Source: CAIOZW01 sp049318845
GTDB lineage: Bacteria; Acidobacteriota; Blastocatellia; RBC074
DNA length: 18,363 bases
Reading direction: 5' to 3'
Assembly: GCA_049318845.1 (NCBI GenBank)
Contig: JBMOFH010000040.1
Coordinates: 1-18,363 of the forward strand
Both the position numbers and the translations under genes were made by a program. The notes below the pieces were generated by a model, which made no database searches, was not told where the DNA came from, and saw only the letters and a list, made by a program, of their open reading frames with translations. Of the stretch, positions 1-6,143 are shown in pieces. The stretch's first letter is position 1, and each line of letters starts with the position of its first letter.

Positions 1-1
1 A

Positions 2-88
2 AACATTAAAGAACACCTTAACAAAACCAATTTCATCGCTCACGTGGCTCATACATCGCAGAAGTTTGAGTTACCCTGGGATGCTTGA
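2..88 (+). CDS. Possible 3' end of an unidentified upstream gene (partial)
   Basis: One frame is open from the left edge of the window to a TGA at 86-88. It would give the last 28 residues of a protein ending KFELPWDA. The codons are more AT-rich than those of the cas genes downstream. I do not recognise the family. A 28-codon open frame can arise by chance in AT-rich DNA, so this is only a candidate. If real, about 400 bp separate it from cas8, which argues against it being part of the same tight cas operon. Confidence 0.25.
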   Translation, partial: NIKEHLNKTNFIAHVAHTSQKFELPWDA

Positions 89-373
89 TGGATAAGTAAC
101 TCGGCTGCAGAGTCTTTATACGCGCTGGCAGCAAACATCGTCAACTAAAAAAGTGTGAGTCTTCGAACGGAGAGAACCATTCACTGTAAAAATAGCTATT
201 TATTGCACTTACAGGGTAGCGCCACGATTGGGCGCGATCAGAGTCGGGAATATTTCAGGATTCAGGCCAATGAGACTTGCCGAGGTATGCTTACAGTTAT
301 AGACTCAAATATCAGGGGATGGATTGGAATATTGACGGTGGAGAGAAGGGGAAGAGAAAGGGTGCGAAGATGA

Positions 374-402
374 TGGAAACTCCTGCCGGATAGCTATATA
401 AA
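374..402 (+). promoter_or_regulatory. Candidate sigma70-type promoter for the cas8-cas7-cas5 operon
   Basis: TGGAAA at 374-379 matches the -35 consensus at four of six positions. After a 17-bp spacer, TATAAA at 397-402 matches the -10 consensus at five of six. It lies about 90 bp upstream of the cas8 start and is the best such pair I found in this leader. It is a consensus match only. Confidence 0.38.
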
Positions 403-492
403 TGACGATTGAGGTCGAAAGTTCCGAAAAATTCTGAATTGCAAAAAAATATACCGATCAGGACCTGATTTTGGGCAAACTGGAGCAGTGGA

Positions 493-2316
493 ATGAAGAT
501 GGGGTGGACGGAGGCAGGTGCGGAGAGACCCGTTTTGGCCGGCAACGAGCCGCGGGTGCTTGAGTTTGGCTACAATCTGGTCGATCTTCCATCGGCGCAG
601 CACCGGGCGGGTCTGGCAGGTCTGGTTTTGGCCGCTGGCTGGCTCAAGCAGGAGTACGACTGCCGTGGAATCTGCGATCTGGAGGTTACGAGTGGCGGAG
701 CGACGCTTTATATCGATCAGCTTGGGCTGTCGGAGCTTTTCAACGGGGTGTATGCGGCATCGATCGAAGAGCAGGAGCGGCTGCAGCCGATGAGGAGTCA
801 GCGGACACGGGAGGTCATTCCGGCGTTGCGGGAGGAGATTCGGGGCGGTGACGATGTGGAATCGGGGGGAGGCAGGAGGCGAAAAGTCTACATTTACGAG
901 ACGATCGTTCCGCGAGGAGCTTTTCTGGTTGATTGTGAACCGGAGACTGAAGAGGGGCGTGGAGGCTGGCTCGGGTTATGGCGGGAGGTTGTCTGGACGA
1001 TCTATCGTGGAGTTCCGGCGACACGTCGTCCATATGAGGTCCGGGCGGGGGATGATCAAGGGACTGATGCGGCGGCGGCGTGGGGGCTGCTCTGCCGTGG
1101 GGCCGGACATGCCGTTCCGCTGCCTGGAACATATTTTATTGGGGCGCAGGGTTACAACGCCGAAAATGTGCCCTTCAGGGATCTGGTGTCTTTCCAGTTT
1201 CTGCTCCATTTCTGGCCACTAGTAGCGCAGATTTATGTGCCTGAAGTTTATGGTCGTGACGGTTCGATCGATCTGCGTGGTTTTGCGATCGCGGTGCCGG
1301 ATGTGGCGATGCTCGATCGGTTCTGCAGACTCTTTTCGGTAATGATGCTGGGGCGGAGTTCGGAACCATACGCGGTACGTCGTTACCGGCCACGGGAATC
1401 GATCATCGATCTGCCGGAGGAGGCGGGGCTGGATCTGTTGCGGCGGGTTGGAGAGGCGGACAGGGCGGGGAAGGTGGCGGCGGCGAGTGGAACGGACGGG
1501 AATGGTGGGGAGGTGCTGGCCGGGGTTGATGTGTTCCACGTCGAGAAGCAGGAGAACACGGTCAGGCTGCTGGGGATGAGTCATCTCGATTCCGGGGGAG
1601 GGCAGGTTGATGAGTACAGTCTGATTCGGGGCTGTTTCTGGAGTCCGGTCATTCGAAAGCGGAGACTGATGAATCTGGTTAGTGGTGCTCCGTGGTATAC
1701 CGGGTTTGACGAGGTGCTGGCGCGAATGCCGATTGCGCAGACCATTCACAGTGCAGCGTTTCGGCGTGATGTGGCGTGTTGTTTCAGGCAGGAGATAGGT
1801 CGGTTGGAGGCCGGGGAACAGCGTGGGATATGGCGCAAGGATGAGAAGGTCCGGCATGCCGAGTCGGAGCATATTTACTACATTTATAAGGTTATCGCTG
1901 ATTATCTTAACGCAGGGATGGGTGCAGGGATGGGGGTGGTGACGTTGGATGGCGACGGGGAGGTGGAGGATGTCGAATCCGGTCGTGAGCCGGAATCACC
2001 GCAGAGCCGTTTTCGAAGGGCGAGAGAGGCGTTTCTCGCGATTCGAGGTCGTAATGGCCAGGATTTCATCGACTATTTCTACGCTGCATTCTGTCAGTGC
2101 GAATCCGGATCGAGGCCGATGGAGGTTGATGCGGTGGGTCTGGATGATTCGGCGTGGAGGTCTCGAGTCGGGACGGGGTTGGAGACGGGAATGATGAAGA
2201 CGCTGACTTTGCTGGCACTGGTGGCACAGTCGACGATCAGCAGATCGGCGGCAAATCAGGGTGCCGATGGTTGTGAAAATGTCCTGGCACGGTCATTGAC
2301 CGGAAACGGAGAGTAG
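493..2316 (+). CDS. cas8: Cas8-family large subunit (DevT/Cmx8, MYXAN type I-B-like), 607 aa
   Basis: This is probably the large subunit of a type I CRISPR Cascade complex, which in this family recognises the PAM and helps position target DNA. The identification rests on position immediately before clear cas7 and cas5 genes, on length, and on an N-terminal stretch (about residues 28-47, LPSAQHRAGLAGLVL) that I associate with Cmx8/Csx13-type Cas8 proteins; Cas8 sequences are very divergent, so the subtype is tentative. The middle has a hydrophobic, aromatic-rich segment (FQFLLHFWPLVAQIYVP). Near residues 473-505 there is a Gly/Asp/Glu-rich linker that includes a duplicated Ala-Gly-Met-Gly unit. 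The C-terminus looks helical, as expected for the small-subunit-like domain. Start ATG at 493 has GGAG at 482-485, spaced 7 nt. The stop lies 2 nt before cas7. Confidence 0.82.
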   Translation: MKMGWTEAGAERPVLAGNEPRVLEFGYNLVDLPSAQHRAGLAGLVLAAGWLKQEYDCRGICDLEVTSGGATLYIDQLGLSELFNGVYAASIEEQERLQPMRSQRTREVIPALREEIRGGDDVESGGGRRRKVYIYETIVPRGAFLVDCEPETEEGRGGWLGLWREVVWTIYRGVPATRRPYEVRAGDDQGTDAAAAWGLLCRGAGHAVPLPGTYFIGAQGYNAENVPFRDLVSFQFLLHFWPLVAQIYVPEVYGRDGSIDLRGFAIAVPDVAMLDRFCRLFSVMMLGRSSEPYAVRRYRPRESIIDLPEEAGLDLLRRVGEADRAGKVAAASGTDGNGGEVLAGVDVFHVEKQENTVRLLGMSHLDSGGGQVDEYSLIRGCFWSPVIRKRRLMNLVSGAPWYTGFDEVLARMPIAQTIHSAAFRRDVACCFRQEIGRLEAGEQRGIWRKDEKVRHAESEHIYYIYKVIADYLNAGMGAGMGVVTLDGDGEVEDVESGREPESPQSRFRRAREAFLAIRGRNGQDFIDYFYAAFCQCESGSRPMEVDAVGLDDSAWRSRVGTGLETGMMKTLTLLALVAQSTISRSAANQGADGCENVLARSLTGNGE

Positions 2317-2318
2317 TC

Positions 2319-3200
2319 TTGAAAATGAAGCTGAATCTGTTCGCGACGGTCCTGACCTATGCGGCGCCGAGTTCCAACTATCGTGGTGAAACAGAGGAGA
2401 ATCGGACGATCATCCAGAAGATAACGATTGGAGATAAGTCCTATCCGGTGATTAGTCCGGAGTCGATGCGAAACGCCCTGCGAGAGATCCTTGCCCGATC
2501 GGTGCCGTGCAACCGGAGGCGGCTTCACAATGAGGATCAGATGGCGGTAGAGTTCAGGGAGTTCCCGGATGCGGGAAAATATGCGGATGATTTTCTGTTT
2601 GGCTATCTGGTTGCGGATCAGAAGGCGGTCAGGGAGAACCGGGATCGTCCATCGAAGCGTGACAGCGTCTTGCGGATGAATCTGGCGGTCGGGCTGACAC
2701 CATATCGGTTTGACACGATCTTCCATCAATCTCCAAAAAATGGGGGGCAGAGTCCATTTCGGAATGCGACGGGGTCGGCATTGCTGCGCCGCGAGGTGGC
2801 CCATACCGCCTTTCAGTATCCTTTCGCGCTGGCTGGTCAGGATTGCGAGGAGAAGCCCGACTGGGTGCGCGCGCTGCTGAGCGGAATCGGTGAATTGTCG
2901 CGAGTGGCTGGCGGTCACGCCCGAAGCTGTTACGAAATGGCTCCGGCGAGTATTGTCGCCCGGCTGACCCCGGGATTGATTGCCGGCTTCGACAGCTATG
3001 GATTCAGGGAGGGGGGAGATTTTCCGGAGTTGCAGCGGATTAGTGTGGAGGATCTTCCCGGGGAGCAGTTCTGGGTTGGTGGCGAGATAGTTCGGAAGAT
3101 GTCGGTGGAGGAGCGGGAGAGGCTTCGCGGCTGTGGAGTAAGACTTTACGAGAACCCGCAGCGGTTGCTGGCGGATCTGACGGACGAGTTTCTGACGTAG
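2319..3200 (+). CDS. cas7: Cas7-family Cascade backbone protein (DevR/Cst2 type), 293 aa
   Basis: Cas7 is the repeating backbone subunit that binds crRNA along its length. The N-terminus FATVLTYAAPSSNYRGE (residues 8-24), followed by ENRTIIQKI and SPESMRNALREIL, is the hallmark of the DevR/Cst2 branch. Length is close to the usual roughly 300 residues, with no sign of truncation. The predicted start is TTG at 2319, 2 nt after the cas8 stop, with GGAGAG at 2308-2313. ATG at 2325, two codons in, is an alternative, but its spacing from that ribosome binding site is long. The tight junction means translation is probably coupled to cas8. DevR in Myxococcus also has a developmental role, but nothing here shows that. 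Confidence 0.93.
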   Translation: MKMKLNLFATVLTYAAPSSNYRGETEENRTIIQKITIGDKSYPVISPESMRNALREILARSVPCNRRRLHNEDQMAVEFREFPDAGKYADDFLFGYLVADQKAVRENRDRPSKRDSVLRMNLAVGLTPYRFDTIFHQSPKNGGQSPFRNATGSALLRREVAHTAFQYPFALAGQDCEEKPDWVRALLSGIGELSRVAGGHARSCYEMAPASIVARLTPGLIAGFDSYGFREGGDFPELQRISVEDLPGEQFWVGGEIVRKMSVEERERLRGCGVRLYENPQRLLADLTDEFLT

Positions 3201-3235
3201 TCTCGAGTTTTGTCCGATAGGGCACAGAGGGGGCA

Positions 3236-3955
3236 GTGGTAGTGGAGACGATCTGGTTGCGAGTGAGGGCGCCATTTGCCGCGTTTCGGCGGTTCCAGGC
3301 CGGAAGTTACCGGCCGAGCTGGCCGGTTATGCCGCCGTCGACCGCCTATGGGTTGATCCTCAACCTGGCCGGGATCGAGATGCGCGGGCCGTTGAACACA
3401 GTAACGACGGGGATCCGTGACGGGCTGCCGAGGTTGCGAATTGCGATTGGACTGATCAGCGATCCGGGGAGGTCAACGCTCTATCAGCAGCTTCATGGTT
3501 ACCCGGTTGGAGATTCGGGGGGGCGTTTGAAGGAGCGGGCGAACGGGGCCAAATTCTTTATTACTCCGGTGCGCAGGGAATTGCTGGTAGTTTATGACGG
3601 AATGATCGGGTTTCAGTCGATCGAATCGGCTCTGCCGGCGAGGGTGCGGCAGACGCTAACTGGCGGGTTTGCGGGTGAGCGTTACGGGCTGCCGTTTGCG
3701 GGAGACAATAATTTTATGATCGACCGGCTCGATCTTCTCGACGAGCCGCTTCCGGCGCTCTGGTATGAGCGGCTGGATTCCGGAGATCGTTTGCGGAGTG
3801 GCGCGATACGGCTTCCAGTCGGGATCGATCGGGCGGACAATAGTCGGACGACGAGCCAGGTCTACGTTCCCGGACAGTCAGTCGAAGCCAATCCACCTGA
3901 GTCTGCGTGGACCTGGACGCCGGCAGGTTGGCCGAAATCTCCCGATTCCAAGTGA
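3236..3955 (+). CDS. cas5: Cas5-family Cascade subunit (DevS type), 239 aa
   Basis: Cas5 caps the 5' handle of the crRNA and contacts Cas8. The N-terminus has the family pattern: a beta strand (WLRVRAPFAAFRRF, residues 7-20), then YRPSWPVMPPSTAYGL (25-40), where P-P-S-T-x-Y-G-L is diagnostic. The region around residues 62-80 and the Gly-rich FAGERYGLPFAGDNNF segment also fit. Length is normal for DevS-like Cas5. The start is GTG at 3236 (next GTG at 3242), with AGAGG at 3226-3230; 35 bp separate it from cas7. No further cas gene follows on either strand within the window. In type I-C systems Cas5 can replace Cas6 for crRNA processing; whether this one does cannot be judged from sequence alone. 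Confidence 0.92.
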   Translation: MVVETIWLRVRAPFAAFRRFQAGSYRPSWPVMPPSTAYGLILNLAGIEMRGPLNTVTTGIRDGLPRLRIAIGLISDPGRSTLYQQLHGYPVGDSGGRLKERANGAKFFITPVRRELLVVYDGMIGFQSIESALPARVRQTLTGGFAGERYGLPFAGDNNFMIDRLDLLDEPLPALWYERLDSGDRLRSGAIRLPVGIDRADNSRTTSQVYVPGQSVEANPPESAWTWTPAGWPKSPDSK

Positions 3956-4044
3956 GCGTCTGAATTGTTTGGTACTGGTCATTGTCGGGCAACCGGTGTA
4001 TCTTTGGGAAAATTCAGTGATGCCGTCAGGCGTTGAGCAACTTA

Positions 4045-4098
4045 CGGGTATGGCGGGTATGGCGGGTATGGCGGGTATGGCGGGTATGGCCGGTATGG
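4045..4098 (+). repeat. Six-copy 9-bp tandem repeat (CGGGTATGG)
   Basis: Five perfect copies of CGGGTATGG (4045-4089) are followed by a sixth copy with one mismatch (4090-4098). The array sits about 90 bp after the cas5 stop, and its last copy merges into the left arm of the adjacent hairpin. Arrays of this kind commonly vary in copy number by slippage. I see no T tract or other sign that it acts in termination. Confidence 0.97.
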
Positions 4099-4147
4099 CC
4101 GAACTATCTGTCGGGGTTGATCTTCGACAGATAGTTGGCCGATACCG
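4091..4147 (+). repeat. Long imperfect inverted repeat (22-bp stem, 11-nt loop)
   Basis: The left arm has CGGTAT (4091-4096), GGCC (4097-4100) and AACTATCTGTCG (4102-4113). The right arm has CGACAGATAGTT (4125-4136), GGCC (4137-4140) and ATACCG (4142-4147). Twelve, four and six base pairs form with single bulged Gs at 4101 and 4141. The RNA hairpin would be very stable. No T run follows directly, so it is not a classical rho-independent terminator. It could be a 3'-end stabiliser for the cas mRNA, a recombination site or a remnant of a small mobile element. Confidence 0.9.
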
Positions 4148-4166
4148 TCGTCAGGGGACCGCGATT

Positions 4167-4195
4167 TTGGCGGGGTCGGATTTACCTGTTATTTT
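4167..4195 (+). promoter_or_regulatory. Candidate promoter for the sulfatase gene
   Basis: TTGGCG (4167-4172) and TATTTT (4190-4195) are separated by 17 bp, and each matches consensus at four of six positions. Transcription would begin near 4202 and give a leader of about 80 nt containing the small GGAGCG...CGCTCC hairpin. This is a consensus match only. Confidence 0.35.
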
Positions 4196-4284
4196 TGCCG
4201 TGTCGGAGCGCAGGGCCTCCTGCCTCGCTCCCGCCGGAGAAGATTTTCTGAAGTCTCCGTCTATTTATATGGAGGGTGATGACC

Positions 4285-5988
4285 ATGAATTGCTGGTCGA
4301 GAGTACGTCTGTTGGTGGCCGTTTTTGGGTGTCTGCCGCTGGTTATGCTATTACCGGCCAGGGCGACGAGTCTTGCCGGCGGCGAGCGACCGAACATTCT
4401 CTGGATCTCGGCGGAAGATATCAGCCCTGATCTTGGCAGTTATGGTGACAGCTACTCGATCTCGCCGAATCTCGACCGGCTGGCGGCAGAGGGTGTGCGT
4501 TATGTCAACGCCTTTTCGACAGCGCCTGTCTGTGCCCCATCACGTTCGGCGATAATCACGGGAATGTATCCAACGACGATTGGGTCACTCCATATGCGTT
4601 CGAAGGCGGTTCCGCCAGTCGGGGTCAAGGCTTTCACAGAGTATCTGCGTGCGGCAGGATATTACTGCACGAACAATTCGAAGACTGATTACAATTTCGA
4701 GCCACTCCCGTCGAATCGACCGCCAGACACTGTCTGGGATGAGACTGGAAATCGAGCGCACTGGCGCAACCGTGGAGATCGGAATCAGCCATTCTTTGCC
4801 GTTTTCAATCTGACGGTGACGCATGAAAGCCAGATTCGCGCCCCGGAGGCTGAGTATCGAAATAATACCGCGCGACTTGCCCCGAACCAGTTCCACGATC
4901 CGGCGCGGGCGGTGCTGCCGCCATATTACCCGGACACCCCGCTGGTGAGGCGTGACTGGGCGCGATACCACGACAATATTACGGCGATGGATTACCAGGT
5001 GGCCGACATTCTGAGGCAGCTCACAGAGGATGGACTGGCCGATCGGACGATCGTCTTCTTTTGGGGGGACCACGGGAGGGGGCTGCCGCGAGGTAAGCGT
5101 AACGTCTATGATTCCGGGATAAGAGTTCCGCTGATCGTTCGCTGGCCGGGGAATCTTCAACCGGGGACAGTCAATGATGAGTTGGTCAGTCTGTTCGATC
5201 TCGGGCCGACGGCACTTTCGCTCGCCGGGGTCAGAATACCAGCGAACATGCAGGCACAGGCGATCCTCGGTCCGCAGAAGGGAAGACCTCGCCAGTACGC
5301 CTTTGCACACCGTGACCGGATGGATGAGGCTCATGACATGGTGCGTTCGGTGATCGATCGTCAGTACCACTATATCAGGAATTTTCATCCTGACAGATCG
5401 AGCGCGCAGCACATCGAGTACCTCGAAGAGATGCCGACGATGAAGGAGTTGAGACGCCTATTCAAGGATCATTTCAACGCGCTCGGGCCGAGTTATGGGA
5501 AGGCGCTCAATGCGGCGCAGCTCGCCTTCATGCTGCCACGAAAGCCGGTCGAGGAGTTGTATGACGTGACGGTCGATCGTCACGAGGTCAGCAACCTCGC
5601 CTCCTCGCCAAAGCACAGGGCGATACTGCTCCGGATGCGGGCGGCGCTAGGGCAGTGGCAGCGCGAGACACGTGACCTTGGGAGTGTCCCGGAAGCGGAG
5701 TTGCGCGAGCGGATGCGCCCGGGTGGAGTCTGGCAGAAGCTTGCACCGCCGACAATTAGTGTTGTCAGGGTCGGCGCCGTTTCGAAGGTGCGACTTTCGA
5801 TTCCAGTGAGCGGCCCCGAGGGGGCCTCGATCGCCTATACGACTGAGAGTGGAGAACGGCCACACTGGCTTCTCTACAGCGGAGAGTTGACGCTCGATTC
5901 GACGAAGGTTCTGCGCGTCAAGGCCTGCCGGTTTGGGTATCTTGACAGCGATGAAGTAGTTTCAACCGTCTCTGTGCCAGTCCGGTAA
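4285..5988 (+). CDS. Secreted type I sulfatase (heparan-N-sulfatase-like), 567 aa
   Basis: This enzyme hydrolyses sulfate esters or N-sulfates, most likely on sulfated polysaccharides, outside the cytoplasm. A signal peptide covers residues 1 to about 31 (hydrophobic core LLVAVFGCLPLVMLLP, then ARA). The catalytic domain opens with PNILWISAEDISPDLGSYG. The active-site motif C83-A-P-S-R87 needs conversion of the Cys to formylglycine. KTDYNF, AHWRNR, VFNLTVTHESQ and FFWGDHGRGLPRGKRN are conserved blocks of the SGSH-like branch. After about residue 485 comes a beta-rich module (VRLSIPVSGPEGASIAYTTE) resembling a chitobiase-C/Fn3-associated domain. The preferred start is ATG 4285, with GGAGG at 4271-4275; GTG 4276 and ATG 4279 are too close to that site. 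The actual substrate cannot be deduced. An FGE-like maturase is encoded at 8931-10085. Confidence 0.94.
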   Translation: MNCWSRVRLLVAVFGCLPLVMLLPARATSLAGGERPNILWISAEDISPDLGSYGDSYSISPNLDRLAAEGVRYVNAFSTAPVCAPSRSAIITGMYPTTIGSLHMRSKAVPPVGVKAFTEYLRAAGYYCTNNSKTDYNFEPLPSNRPPDTVWDETGNRAHWRNRGDRNQPFFAVFNLTVTHESQIRAPEAEYRNNTARLAPNQFHDPARAVLPPYYPDTPLVRRDWARYHDNITAMDYQVADILRQLTEDGLADRTIVFFWGDHGRGLPRGKRNVYDSGIRVPLIVRWPGNLQPGTVNDELVSLFDLGPTALSLAGVRIPANMQAQAILGPQKGRPRQYAFAHRDRMDEAHDMVRSVIDRQYHYIRNFHPDRSSAQHIEYLEEMPTMKELRRLFKDHFNALGPSYGKALNAAQLAFMLPRKPVEELYDVTVDRHEVSNLASSPKHRAILLRMRAALGQWQRETRDLGSVPEAELRERMRPGGVWQKLAPPTISVVRVGAVSKVRLSIPVSGPEGASIAYTTESGERPHWLLYSGELTLDSTKVLRVKACRFGYLDSDEVVSTVSVPVR

Positions 5989-6022
5989 CTGACTCCGAGA
6001 GCGGCCGCACTCTCGCCGATGC

Positions 6023-6031
6023 TGGTATATT
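6023..6031 (+). promoter_or_regulatory. Candidate extended -10 promoter for comEC
   Basis: TGGTATATT has the TGn extension followed by TATATT (6026-6031), which resembles an extended -10 element that can work with a poor -35. No good -35 lies upstream. Transcription starting near 6038 would place the far-upstream TTG at 6042 almost at the 5' end, which favours the comEC start at 6144. The preceding hairpin CGAGAG/CTCTCG, just after the sulfatase stop, lacks a T run. Confidence 0.33.
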
Positions 6032-6079
6032 TCTGCATTAGTTGCGGCCGGAGTCCGCTCAGCCACTACCAATTATTCC

Positions 6080-6115
6080 GGCCAATCCCAATGGCCCGGC
6101 CAATCCCAATGGCCC
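6080..6115 (+). repeat. Two perfect 18-bp tandem copies before comEC
   Basis: The 18-bp unit at 6080-6097 (GGCCAATCCC then AATGGCCC) is repeated exactly at 6098-6115. If comEC started at TTG 6042, the repeat would encode Pro-Ala-Asn-Pro-Asn-Gly twice in frame. With the start at 6144 it lies in the mRNA leader. Confidence 0.95.
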
Positions 6116-6143
6116 AGCCACCCCGGAAAGACGATGGGAAAAG

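Larger units (their letters stand above)
1..492. other. AT-richer non-coding leader upstream of the cas cassette
   Basis: Apart from a possible gene tail at 2-88, I see no convincing gene here. The stretch is visibly AT-richer than the cas genes that follow. It contains a perfect 12-bp palindrome, AAATAGCTATTT, at 190-201, flanked by the inverted pair CTGTAA (184-189) and TTACAG (209-214). It also has a purine-rich run at about 334-380 and a promoter-like sequence at 374-402. No CRISPR repeat-spacer pattern is present. A 72-codon open frame at 155-373 has no ribosome binding site and no recognisable family, so I do not call it. Confidence 0.6.
3956..4284. other. Non-coding spacer between cas5 and the sulfatase gene
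   Basis: This stretch separates the cas cassette from an unrelated gene. It holds a 54-bp tandem repeat (4045-4098), a long hairpin (4091-4147), a promoter-like sequence (4167-4195) and a smaller imperfect hairpin, GGAGCG...CGCTCC (4205-4231), in the presumed sulfatase leader. A frame reading through the repeat as Gly-Met-Ala triplets is open, but it overlaps cas5 and the sulfatase gene and has no ribosome binding site. I treat it as non-coding. Confidence 0.7.

Noticed and set aside
155..373. 72-codon open frame in the leader before cas8
   Set aside because: No ribosome binding site, no recognisable motif, odd composition, and it overlaps the palindromic region; most likely a chance open frame.
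1219..1872. Long minus-strand open frame inside cas8 (217 codons), and a similar one inside cas7 (2256-3275)
   Set aside because: Low-complexity Arg/Pro/His-rich translations antisense to well-supported genes, typical shadows in GC-rich DNA.
4091..4147. The hairpin as a classical rho-independent terminator of the cas operon
   Set aside because: The stem is strong, but no T run follows; the nearest T-rich stretch is about 17 bp further on.
4019..4284. Open frame encoding Gly-Met-Ala repeats between cas5 and the sulfatase
   Set aside because: It is a by-product of the 9-bp repeat, lacks a ribosome binding site, and continues into the sulfatase gene in another frame.
493..4284. CRISPR-associated transposon of type I-B
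   Set aside because: No tnsA, tnsB, tnsC or tniQ-like gene and no recognisable terminal repeats are visible in the window.
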